Shown here piece after piece: positions 47,234-57,614 of a DNA stretch of 64,000 nt. How positions within the stretch are numbered: position 1 is the first letter of the stretch; each line of letters starts with the position of its first letter. This DNA is from Manis javanica (taxonomy: Eukaryota > Chordata > Mammalia > Pholidota > Manidae): contig NC_133161.1 of NCBI RefSeq assembly GCF_040802235.1, forward strand, positions 149,783,121 to 149,847,120, written 5' to 3'. A program made the translations under genes and the position numbers. The notes beneath the pieces were generated by a model, which worked only from the letters and a program-made list of their open reading frames with translations, ran no database searches and was not told where the DNA came from.

Positions 47234-48800
47234 CACACGTCGGAGGCAAGAGCTGCGAAATCGAGAGCGAAGCCCAGTGGGGACGCGGCCTCGGCGGCGC
47301 GGCCCCGATTCCTGCCCTGAGCTCCGGCCCTCGCCCCCCACTTGCCCCGCCGCCGCTTCCCCGGGCGGCTCCGACCCCACGGACGCAGGGGGCCGCCGGG
47401 GCCGAGCACGTCTGCCCGGCGCCGGCCTGGGCTCGAGGCCCCCCTGACCTTCACTGAACCCCAACGCTAGCAGGTCTTGCAGTTCATCTGATTCCGTCTC
47501 ATTCGCACGCAGGGCTCGGAGGGCTGGGCGAGTTCGAACACAGCGGAACCGGGCCGCCGAGGGCCAAGACGCACCGGCCCGGGGGCTCCCGCCGCAGGGC
47601 AGCGCCGGACTTCACTTCCCCGCCAAGGGCCAGGGAGGACCCGGCGCGCACGGCCCCCGTTCGCCCTCAGGCCCGCGCCTGCCCTGCTCTCCGGGCCTGA
47701 ACACCCGCGCCCACGGGGCCGGGCAGGGCAAATGCGTGGTGCCGCCGGCACCGCCGCCCGGGCCTCCCGGCGCCCTGTCCTCGCCCTCGCGCAGGGCACG
47801 GGATGGGTGGGCAACTTCCAGAACCGGGTCGCTCCGTTTCTGTACAACTACATTAGCCTTCCTGTCAGGGTGGCAGGGGAGCCCAGGCCTGGCCCGGAAG
47901 CGGGCCTCGACGCGGCCCAACGCCGCCTCCCGCCGCGGCCCAGGCCGCGCAGGCGCAGGCTTCGGTGGCCGCACTACTAAGCGACTTGGCCTCACGCAGC
48001 CTCCCTCTCCTCACCACTCGGGACGCCCCGGGCCGTTTCAGCCCCCATTCTCCTCACTTCCCGGCCCGCTCTTTCCTCCATGCCTGTTCCGGCCCCACCA
48101 AAGCCCCTCAGGGCAGGCGCCCGCCGCCTCCCCGGGCCTGCTCCTCGCCTCACGGGCCGCCTCCCTCCAGCCCCACCCCGAGACCAGGCTACACGCGGCC
48201 GCGGGACCTTCTCGTCAGCGGGGGCGCAGGAACTGAGACGCCGCGCGTGCGAGGCCGCAGAACCCGCTGGGGCGGCGGGAGGCACGCGAGCTCCCAGCGG
48301 GCCGCGCGGGCATCACGTGACGGGCCGTGCGCGCCTCCCGCCCGTCCCCTCAGCGGACAGTCGTCGTGAGACGGGAATCTCCGCTGAGCGCACGTGTGCG
48401 GGGGTGGGGGAGGGGACATCCGAGCCCGGGCTCTCCCGGCAGGGCAGGGGGAGTCGCCGGGGCCCGGCCGGGGTGTTCCCGCCGCCAGGAACCCGTGCAG
48501 GGGCCCGCACGGGTGCGCCTTCCGCCGACTCGGGAGGGTCGGTTTGAAGGAAGGCGCGGCCCAGCGGCGAGCCTCCGGGACCCAGGGCCCGGCGCCCTCC
48601 GCCTCCTCCCGTGGCACCGGCCTTTCGGCGGCCTCTCCGCGGCGCGTCCGCAGGCAGCTTCCAGGCCCGGCCCACGGGCCGGAGCTCAGCCTCGCGGGGC
48701 GCCGTCGGCTGCCGACTTTGCCCTGCAGTTTCAAAGACAGGCGCCCCGGGCCCCCGCCCGGTCGGGGTACACGGGCACCCAGAGCCTATCGCTCGTAAAA
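47220..48800. promoter_or_regulatory. TEX12: CpG island at the TEX12 5' end
   Basis: About 1.6 kb of very CG-rich sequence starts at the TEX12 initiator exon and extends upstream. A plausible acceptor ('atttcgcag' on the minus strand, before 47,252) would join an upstream non-coding exon to the exon with the ATG. Many long frames overlap on both strands and none resembles a protein. For a meiotic gene the island is probably methylation-controlled, but that is inference. Confidence 0.75.
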
Positions 48801-50660
48801 CAAAGGTCAGGAGCGCCCGCCGTAAATTCCACGGCGCAGAATGGCATCCTAGCGAATCACCTGGCAACATGGGCTTTTCCCTTTGGCTCGTTTAAACGTT
48901 GGTTGTCACGGAGATTTCTAAGCACTGTGTGTATGTTTAGTGGCTGCTTGTGGAAAAGCCAATTTTTCAAGTCAGTTTCCAGAAAGTAGGTACTTCAGTT
49001 TGTTGAACTTGATTTGCTACCACTGTGAAATGCAAGCCACCCACTGAGACGAGGCTAATGGCTGCCGCCGCTCCTGCTTCGGGAGGGCGGTCGGCACCGC
49101 CTGAGGTCTGAGCCGCCGGCCGCACTTCCCCGACCCCTGGTAAAACGACGAGACAGGTCGTGGGTTTTCATACCGCGTTCACTTGGAAGGGTTGACCTTT
49201 ACTCTGATACTGTGTCCTTCCTGACTTTTTGGTGTTAAAGTGTCCTTTCATTAAATAAAAATATAAAGATTTCTAAGGTTTTTTTATGTCTTCGTAAAAT
49301 ACGAAGTTGTCCACACAGTGTTTGTTTATTATTGTTGTTATTTTTCTTAATGGCCCATTAAATCCAAAAGCCTGGGAAAAAGCTGATCTAATTCCTCTCC
49401 CAGCCTTCACATTGTATATCAGAATACGCAGTTGTCTAGTTCTTAAAATATATCCCAGAAAAATGACTCCGCCTAAATACCTAATTGTTTGCATCAAATT
49501 AAGACCATGATGGACTTTTTTTTGGTATTAATCTACAATTACATGAGGAACATTATGTTTACTAGACTCCCCCCATCACCAAGGCCCCCCCACAAACCCC
49601 ATTACCGTCACTGTCCACCTGATGGACATTTTATGTTCAAAATTTTTATCTCCATTGTATGAGCTAAATGAGTAAGAACAAGTGAGAAGTTATGAAGGGT
49701 TAGAGATATCTAGTGCCTTAAAATATCCAAAGGGCTGTCATCACCTCCTTTAATCTTCATGAACAACCTCATGAAGTAAACAGGACATGGACCAGTTGGG
49801 TTGCTGTATATCAAATTTTAAAAAGTTTGTTCCTAGAACTAAGATACGAGTCAATTGTGCATTCTGCACCTATGCAGTGGAGAAAAATAACTGGCACTGG
49901 GCCATTTAAATCTCATTCGTTCGGGGCTCTGCTTCTGGTCACCGGTTAGCTGACCTGACTGGACACTCCAGTTGGAGAATGAACACTTGGTATTTCAATG
50001 CCAATCATTTGTATATTCTTATCGAATACTTCTTAAATGTGCCGTTTCTTTCTTGCAGTAGCCACCACATCTAGCACCCCGCCCACGCTGCCACAGAGTC
50101 CTTTGCAATCACTGCTGTGGCCATGGTGTTTTATGACCTTATCAAATGAAAACGCTGTCTAGTTAAAAACAGACAGACAGAAAAAAAAAATCCAAGTAGC
50201 TGCTTATGTAAGCATTGTGTTTCCTGACTTCAGAATCCGTCTGTTTCCGTATAGTCTCTGTAGCGGCAAAAAAGCAAAAAAAGTCAACTTGCAAATAAAT
50301 TCCTTTGCTATTAGGTTAATACAGGTTAGCCCACATTTAAGAGAAAACTGAGAAACTTTGTTTCTGCTAATTATTTTCATGGCTGTGACATTTACACTCT
50401 GCTTTTTAAAAGTTACATTTTAGGTGCTATGCTTATGTTACAGAAAAATATTCTAATAGGGCTGATAATTCACTCTCGTGCTGCAGTGAGTAGAAAGTCT
50501 CAAAACAGAGATTTACATGAGAAAAGATGCTTCTAACTGACCAAGCAGGCGCTTTTTCTAAAGAGCTTGAATATACTTCTGAACGAGGTACAAGCTTTGG
50601 AAGGGCCAGATTTCCAACTTTTATGGAGAAATCATCTCATTAAAACAGTGCTTTTACACT
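48800..50660. other. Intergenic DNA between TEX12 and the next CpG island
   Basis: AT-rich unique sequence with a weak antisense MIR near 49,740-49,800. No gene is recognisable. Confidence 0.5.
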
Positions 50661-51070
50661 AAAATAAGTCTGCGCGTCCCCGGACCCTTTACTTCGGGCT
50701 CCGCTGCCCTAGGAAGGGGCCCAGCCTGGAGGCGGGCCGAGCAGGCTCCTCCCCTCCGCCCGCTTCCTCGTTCCGCGAGCGCTTCGCCTCCTCCCCGGAC
50801 GCCGCGGGACCCGGTGGGCCGCCCGCTCCGGTTCCTCCGCTCTCCCGTTCCTGGCGGCCGCCTTCTACCGTCCTCACGGCCCCCGGGAGAGAAAAGGGCG
50901 TCGGCCTCCAGACCGGAAGCTCCTGAGCACAGGTAAGAAACACCGTCGCTGTTCCTGTGCTGCCCGGGCACGGAGACGAATAGGCCCGAGAGGCGATCGA
51001 GAGGAACCTGGGTCCTCTGGCACCGTGATCCGCGCCCAGTGACAACGCAGGGAGCGCGGCGAAGGCGGGC
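50660..51070 (+). promoter_or_regulatory. Small CpG island, candidate IL18 first exon and promoter
   Basis: A 400-base CG-rich patch stands about 6.5 kb before the first IL18 coding exon and about 3.4 kb from TEX12, near where the human IL18 first exon lies relative to TEX12. 'gctcctgagcacag|gtaag' at 50,932 is a good plus-strand donor that could end an untranslated exon. I could not match it to the human IL18 5' UTR, so it may be an orphan island or a promoter for a non-coding RNA. Confidence 0.4.
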
Positions 51071-51109
51071 TACAACTCTCCCTGCTTTGGCCGGCACTGA
51101 AGATGATCG

Positions 51110-51560
51110 CCTTAGAGCGAATGTTCTCAGAATTTCTGGGCTCATGACCTCTTATGGTCCTAAAAGTTATTGAGGACCCTGGAGAATATTTGTTCCTCAA
51201 GGTCATTTACTGTTTTACTGCCATTCACTGCATTAGAATTAAAACTGAGAGACTTTAAAAATAGTAATCTAGTAATATATTTTTAAATGACAGTAAGCGT
51301 ATCATATGTCAGCATAAATAATTTTTAATTATAGATGACTGTATGTTCCCAAAAAAGTCTACTGTGAAGAATGGCACTGATTTTCATTTTTTACAAATTT
51401 GTTTAATGTCTGGCTTCCTAGGAGACAGTTGCGTTCTCACCTGCCTCCACATCCAGTCTAAGCGCTGTCACCCAGAATGTAGCCACCCATGAGAGAATGA
51501 GAATGAAAAAGACAAATTGGGTCTTAGACTTATTATGAAAATAGTGCTGACCTCGTGAAT
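51110..51560. repeat. Unclassified old interspersed repeat
   Basis: The phrase order 'attaaaactgagagacttta', 'tttgtttaatgtctggcttc' and 'ctaggagacagttgcgttct' is familiar from a widespread mammalian repeat, but I cannot name the family. There is no coding potential. Confidence 0.3.
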
Positions 51561-51959
51561 TGCTGCTTTAGGGTGATAAATAAGCTGCTCTTTAAAGGGA
51601 GTCTCAACTCTGAGTTATTTTAAAAGCAAACACAACATTTGCAAAAGGGGGATTCTTGATGAATCTGCGTGGGCACCCTTAGGCTGGGCTACAGTGGGAC
51701 CATATTATCCCCAGGAATTTTACTTCACAATGAGAAAAGGGCTGAATAAAGATCTCTCTGTTTTCAGGTATGAATAACAATTAGAACCCTCTTAACCTCT
51801 TTTCTTTCTGCCTATATCCAGCTATTTCAAGTTCTGCTAAATCTTCCTTCAAAATATCTTTTAAAATCTTGCTTGATCATAACATCCATACACGAATATT
51901 GTGAATTCCTACATGAACTCTTAAAATGGTTTCATAGTCTGTTCCTAGTCTTTTTCATG

Positions 51960-52640
51960 CACTCGTCAGTTTAGTAACCTGCTTTCCCATTGCCTGTGAG
52001 ATCACATTTAAATTCCTCTACTTCCAAAACCTTCCGTAGCCCAGCCCCACCCCACCTCGTGTTCCCTGCGGGACAGCAGGACGGTTCCCCTACGGCCCAA
52101 AAATGGCGCCACGACCGCAACTTTGATTTAACCAACCGTACAAATGTTCTTCCATGCCCTTCTCTATCTATTCAAATCTTAGGCATCCTTTAAGGTTAAA
52201 TTCAGTTCTCCATTCCATTTGGGCTTCTCGCTTTGAGTCTGTATTGAGCAGTTGATTACGTAGATTTCTATTGCTGTTTCGGGGAGTGTTTACCTGAGTT
52301 GTCTTCTGGCCCCACCTCCAGCACACCCACCTGCGTACATGGCTAACGTGGCAGTGCCCTGGAGGACAGTGATCCGTTAGGTCTGATCCTGCTATGGAGA
52401 TGGCACCCCCCCTGATCTGGGGGGGTCATGCAACACGCTTCCTCGTCCCATCCCATTCCCATTCCACAGCATCGGAACCATGCATGGCAAGGATAGACGT
52501 GATCCTGGTTGCTTTACAAATTCAAGGCATTTTTTCTTTTGATCTAACAGTATGTTTTTAGTGGCTTACCGATGCTGGTTATATAATAAGTATTCAATCA
52601 GTATGTGTTGTTTCAGAATAATGAGGAAGTGTTACTTGGG
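51960..52640 (+). repeat. L2 LINE 3' region (sense)
   Basis: Worn L2 words occur in order: 'tcctctacttccaaaacctt', 'ccttctctatctattcaaat', 'ggcatcctttaaggttaaa', 'tccattccatttgggcttct', and near the end 'ataataagtattcaatcagt'. Confidence 0.45.
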
Positions 52641-53329
52641 CTTTTGCCACATACAAATAGTTCTCTCATTGCAGCTTTAACTGGAACCTGGAGTTACAGA
52701 ATACTGGAGTCCAAAGATTGAGGCCCTCAGAATTAAATGACTTGCCCCAGGCAAGATTAGAAAGCATGGCCATTTCCATCACAGTTTTTTACCATTTTGT
52801 TTACAAGCCTCTGGCTGGTTTCCAACACTTGTGTAAATAAAACTTTTTTGGTTTCAAAGAACCAGTTGTTGCTGCATATTCCTGGGGGGATCCTTCTGAA
52901 GTGGTTTATGACTCTTTTCCAAAACCTTAAGTAATTTTAGAATTTCAGATGAAATATTCAAAGTATTTTAATCCAACGGGAACTATAATTATCATAGACT
53001 AGAGTTAAGAAAGCAAAGGAATATGGATGAGGAAGGAAAAGAGGGCAATTAGGGGAAGAATGAAAGTGGGGACAAAACTTGTAATCATAGAAATATTGAG
53101 AGCTCACAAAGAGTGGTAAGAAAGAATTCAAAGTAAACACTCACATGAAATAAACCACTAGAAAAAAACATTACAAGAAATTATTCTATTATTTTAATGT
53201 GTTTTCAGACTTGCCTCACTTTCTCTTTTTCATTGCCTTTCAGATGCAATGAAAATTTCAAGACAAAAAAATTCTACCAGTACTTTTATATACTGTTGTC
53301 ATGGTAACAAAACTTATAGCAAACATTTA

Positions 53330-53930
53330 TTCATTTACCATTCATTAAGCTCCTGCTGTACCCGACTTCTTTCCAGGTGTTGAAAGGACAATTCATTGGC
53401 TTAAAGAAACTCAAGACTGAAGCTGGGAAGGCCTATTTGTAATCAAAATAATCCTAATTTGTGGTAAGGGCTATTAGAGCAGCAGGAACTAGGGGAAGGG
53501 GGCACTAAGGAGAGAAGGATGAGGTAGGAATGGAGGAGTCAGGGAAGTGTTCCTAGAGGAAATGTTTGAGCCGGAACTTAGAGGACAGAGGATGAAGATG
53601 CTTTGGCGGGAGGCAGGGAAGTTCCGGCCTGGCAGGGAGAGTAACGCGCGCACGGTGGTATGGAGCTGGGTCGAGTCTTGTAGCAAGGAAACCAACTAGA
53701 GGGGTATTAAAATAGAAGCTGCCAGAAGTGACCAGGGCCGGGGTTAACAGTGCTGGTGCAGATAGCGAGGAGGTGCCAAATTCTAGAGACATTTCTGAAT
53801 TACAATCGGCAGTATCTATGAAATAGGGGAAGGGTTAGACAAAGGAATTGAGGAGGACTCCCAGGTTTCAGTTTTGGACAGGTTATTTGGACATGTTCTG
53901 GAGTGATTGATTAGTAAATCTTACGGTTGG
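53330..53930 (-). repeat. L2 LINE (antisense)
   Basis: The order of 'cattaagctcctgctgtacc', 'gggaagtgttcctagaggaa', 'gccagaagtgaccagggcc' and 'ggaggactcccaggtttcag' is that of an L2 read backwards. It lies in the presumed IL18 intron 1. Confidence 0.55.
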
Positions 53931-54179
53931 AACTGTGCATCTGGAGCCAGAAACTGAAATTTGAAGCTATATATCACCAAAAACTAACACCTACTCTTCA
54001 CTTTATAGCCAGACTTTCTAAAAGAATCATTTGTATTCATTGTCTACTTTTTCCCAATCCCATTGTCTCCCTAGACCTTTGTCAACCTGCTTTCTGCTTC
54101 CTCCACTTTCCCCAAACTGTTCTGTTGATACCAAAACTTCCTAATTGCCACATTCACTGAACACATTTAAGACTGTATC

Positions 54180-54780
54180 TTTATCATGGGCTCTGCAGCT
54201 CCTGATTTCAAGCAGTCCCTCAAAGCTCCTTTCTCCCTTGACTTCTGTGACACCTAGATTTGCAAAAATGAACTGATTTTTTCCCACTCAAGCCTGTCTT
54301 AGTTAATGAGGTAACCACTCAACGAATTGCTCAAGCCAGAAACTTTGAAGTCATCCTCAGTTCCTCCTTCTTCCATTTGACCTACAACTAATCAGCTAAA
54401 AAAAGTAGGATTCTGGATCGTACAAAAGTAGTTCAGTGCCTTTTGAATCCATCCTCCCCCTTTCATCCCACAGCCACTACCTTAGGTTATAGCCTCATCA
54501 ACTCTTACCGTAACTGTTAAAATTGCTTCTGAGGTTCTTTTCTGAACCCTGCATTCTTGCCCCATTAAATCCATTCTCTACAATGCTGCCAGAGTGAGCT
54601 TTTTGAAATGTAAATTTGACCTTGTCTTTCTCCTACTTAAAATTAAGTCAGTATATTTTCAGAAAAAAAGTTCCAACTCTTTAGCCTATCTGAACAAGGC
54701 TCTTATAATGTCTGTCCTTTCTAACCTTTTATCAAACTGAACTACTGTGCAACTGCATTTAATGTGAATTGTGCTAGGCA
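54180..54780 (+). repeat. L2 LINE internal region (sense)
   Basis: 'gaagtcatcctcagttcctc', 'tttgaatccatcctccccct', 'tgctgccagagtgagctttt' and 'actctttagcctatctgaac' follow the L2 order. Divergence is high. Confidence 0.5.
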
Positions 54781-54803
54781 GAATCAAATTAATGTAATAT
54801 AAA

Positions 54804-54927
54804 AATAATAGCCTCTGTAATGGGGCTTGTGGGGGGGACTTGGTGAAGGGGGAACCCTAGTAAACATAATGTTCTTCATGTAATTGTAAATTAATGATAA
54901 TAAAAAAATAATAATAATAATAGCCTC
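54804..54927 (+). mobile_element. Recent 5'-truncated L1 insertion with 12-bp target-site duplication
   Basis: The insert (54,816-54,915) is about 100 bases of an L1-type 3' UTR ('gggggggacttggtgaaggg', 'cataatgttcttcatgtaat') with an A-rich end. It is flanked by perfect copies of aataatagcctc at 54,804-54,815 and 54,916-54,927. The intact duplication indicates a young, lineage-specific insertion by target-primed reverse transcription. Confidence 0.8.
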
Positions 54928-55499
54928 ACTTTATAGGCATGAATTCCTTCGAATTAAATAGTTCTAGAATGATGTAAATGCAAAGCTGGCAGGCCACGTG
55001 ACTGTGAACTGTTAACACTATTGTCACATGGAATTGTCTCTTATACATGTAGAACCATCTGCTGCTTCTGTGTCAGTATGATGTAAGGGAGGCTATTTAA
55101 GTATCTCAGAAGTTCTTGAGATACACAGGCTAGTACTTCTTAACATTCACTACTATTATAATTCTAAATATTTTTATATCCGAGAACAGTATTATCAAAG
55201 TGCTGAAGGAAATTATTACTGCTTGTAATAAACCTCCAAATAAGTTGGAAAAAAAGTTAGATGCAAGAAAACAATAAAAAGGTCAAAGTACCACCAAGAT
55301 AGAATGTGTGGAGACACTGCTAAACGTTAGTAATAATGCTGAGCAGGTTGAGAAAAGAAGGAAAGCAAGACGACACTGGTCATAGATTTGTGCACTTCAA
55401 GGGTATCTCCTCACACTACTGTATTTATTCCTAAGTAGAGTTAATTGGAACTATGTGCAATCTTGAGAAATTCATTCTTCCTATAAAATATTAATTATG

Positions 55500-55855
55500 G
55501 TAAAAATGAGGCTGCAGACACCTCAGCCTTGTGCTTCCTGGTTCTTGCTCACATTCACTCTCTCTGGAGCGCTCTTCCCCTGCCCTGGACAGGCCTGCCT
55601 CGGTCAAGGTGGCATGATCGTCGCTTCCTCTGAGCCACCTGCACCCCACCAGGCAGAGACGGGATCCCTTGTAAACCCCGCTCTGCAGCGCGCATCAGAC
55701 TGTTTTGTGATTGCTTATGTCTCTCTCAACCACTGCACTGAGTGATCGGAAGTAGGAACTAAGCCTTATCCATGTGTGTTCTGTCAGCTTTCTAGCCTGG
55801 TGTCTGATGCGTAGTGGATGCTCAATGATTAAGTGATGAATGAATTCAAATATGG
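55500..55855 (+). repeat. L2 LINE 3' end (sense)
   Basis: 'ggagcgctcttcccctgccc', 'ctttctagcctggtgtctga' and 'gtagtggatgctcaatgatt' with the terminal 'gatgaatgaattc' mark an L2 3' end. Confidence 0.65.
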
Positions 55856-56399
55856 TGGAATATTACTGTTTTTTAAGGTAAATGTGTCCTCTAAATCCAT
55901 TCATGTATCAGCTAAATATTCAGTCTAGTAAACACTAGTAATTTCACCCAATTCCTGGACATACTACCTTAGTACTTTTCAGGTGAATTACTTTAAAAAA
56001 ACATGTGTGCATTACGTAATATTAAAGTTTGTAGAGAGAACCACCCTAGTAATTATGTCACCAATATATGCTGTGTACTATGTATCTATGTAAGTTTAAA
56101 AACTATTCACATTTGTATGTGTGAAAGGATAAAACTGAACCTGGATAAAACTGTTAAATAGCCACCTAAAAAGTGTTAGGATTAGCTTAATTTGTATTAA
56201 GTTTTTTCAACAGGATTTTAATTCACTGCTTCCTCTCCCATATACATTTGGCTTCAGCAGGCTACGACAGAAAAAAACTGAGTCAGCTCTGTACCTGTGA
56301 GCACAGACTTACCCCCCACACATGTGTACTAACGAAACTGACCCAGCAGCCAGCAGCCTTCCTTGGAGCCCCCACCCTGACAGCCCTCAGGGACTCAAG

Positions 56400-56620
56400 G
56401 CACCACTGACCTCTAGACGAGGGCTTCTTCATCCTTTCTGTGGCAGGAACCCCCGTGGGCAATCCGATGAAGTCTGTGGACCCCTTCGCAGAAAACTGCT
56501 TTTCCATGCATAGAATTAAATACTTAAGATTATAAAGGAAGCCCATTATATTAAAATAGCATCTAAAATTTTTTAAACAAATTTTTATATACGTGCTTCT
56601 TTATTAACTTCTTGTAAATA
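56400..56620 (+). repeat. Unclassified repeat, possibly an old DNA transposon
   Basis: 'gaagtctgtggaccccttcg', 'gcatagaattaaatacttaa' and 'aggaagcccattatattaaa' follow a pattern I associate with an ancient non-coding transposon fossil. The family is not certain. Confidence 0.3.
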
Positions 56621-57614
56621 ACAAAAGCTACTGTGGGACTTATAACTTCCATATATTTCAAAGTAGTAAAGAGTGTAAACCATTTTTCAAGATCTCTGTA
56701 ACAATTATAATAGGAAATATGTATATTTATTATTACTTCCAATAATACTGTGGCTTGTTCACTACACTATAATAGATGCTAAATTTCAGTTAGTTGGTGA
56801 AGTTAAATATGTAATTTTTTTCCCCATTCAAATTCACAAATTTCCCAGATTTAAAATCCCTGCTCCATAAAGGTCTGGAAAGATGCCTATCATATTGGAG
56901 TAGGGTAGAGTGAGGTGGGCCAGAGAAAAAGAGACAAAAGAAGAATTTTTAAACATTTTCTAGGCCTGTATTATTTGATTTTTTAACAGGAAGAAAACAT
57001 ATATTCTTGTGTAAAAAGCATAGTATAATCCAGCCTCCAGATTAAAGCTGATGCCACTCAAGTGGAAAGAGAGCCATTGGATGTCAGTGGCTGTCAGCCT
57101 CTCCCGCCCGCGCCCCGACTCCCAGGGGAAACCCCATTTTTGTCCTTGCCTCACTTGTAGCTCTTCAACAGTGGAGTCACAATCCTTCAGTCTCTCACAC
57201 ACGGGAACCCATTAGTTGTAAGACAGATGTAGAACGAATCCATGCTTAAAAGACAGGATTAGGTGTGTTTCTAACATCCTAGATTTATACTGACAATATA
57301 TTTATTTTTTCCCAAAAATACTAGGGCAATAGTTCAGTTCAATAGTGGACCACTTATTCACCCATTATAACATTGCTCAATGAGAAAATGTTCTCTAGAT
57401 GTCAAATATCTGATGGTTTGCAAGGGAACATTTGAATGTATATATTCATAGGCTGATGACATGTAGCATTTATTACCCATCCTGTGTCCATCTGCACACT
57501 GGGTAACATACTGACTTTGGAACATGTTGGTGGTACTAGGCAGTGAGTAGTAAGATTCCTTTCATGTAATGAAATGATCACTACCTTTTAACAAGAAACT
57601 CTTCGCTTCCTTAG

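Noticed and set aside
47117-48989. Overlapping frames of 95-220 codons near the TEX12 start
   Set aside because: Same CpG-island effect. The real TEX12 exon is the short stretch coding [20 protein letters not shown] that ends at a GT donor.
50654-51206. 163-codon minus-strand frame in the small CpG island
   Set aside because: Arg/Gly/Pro-rich with no recognisable domain, and explained by base composition.
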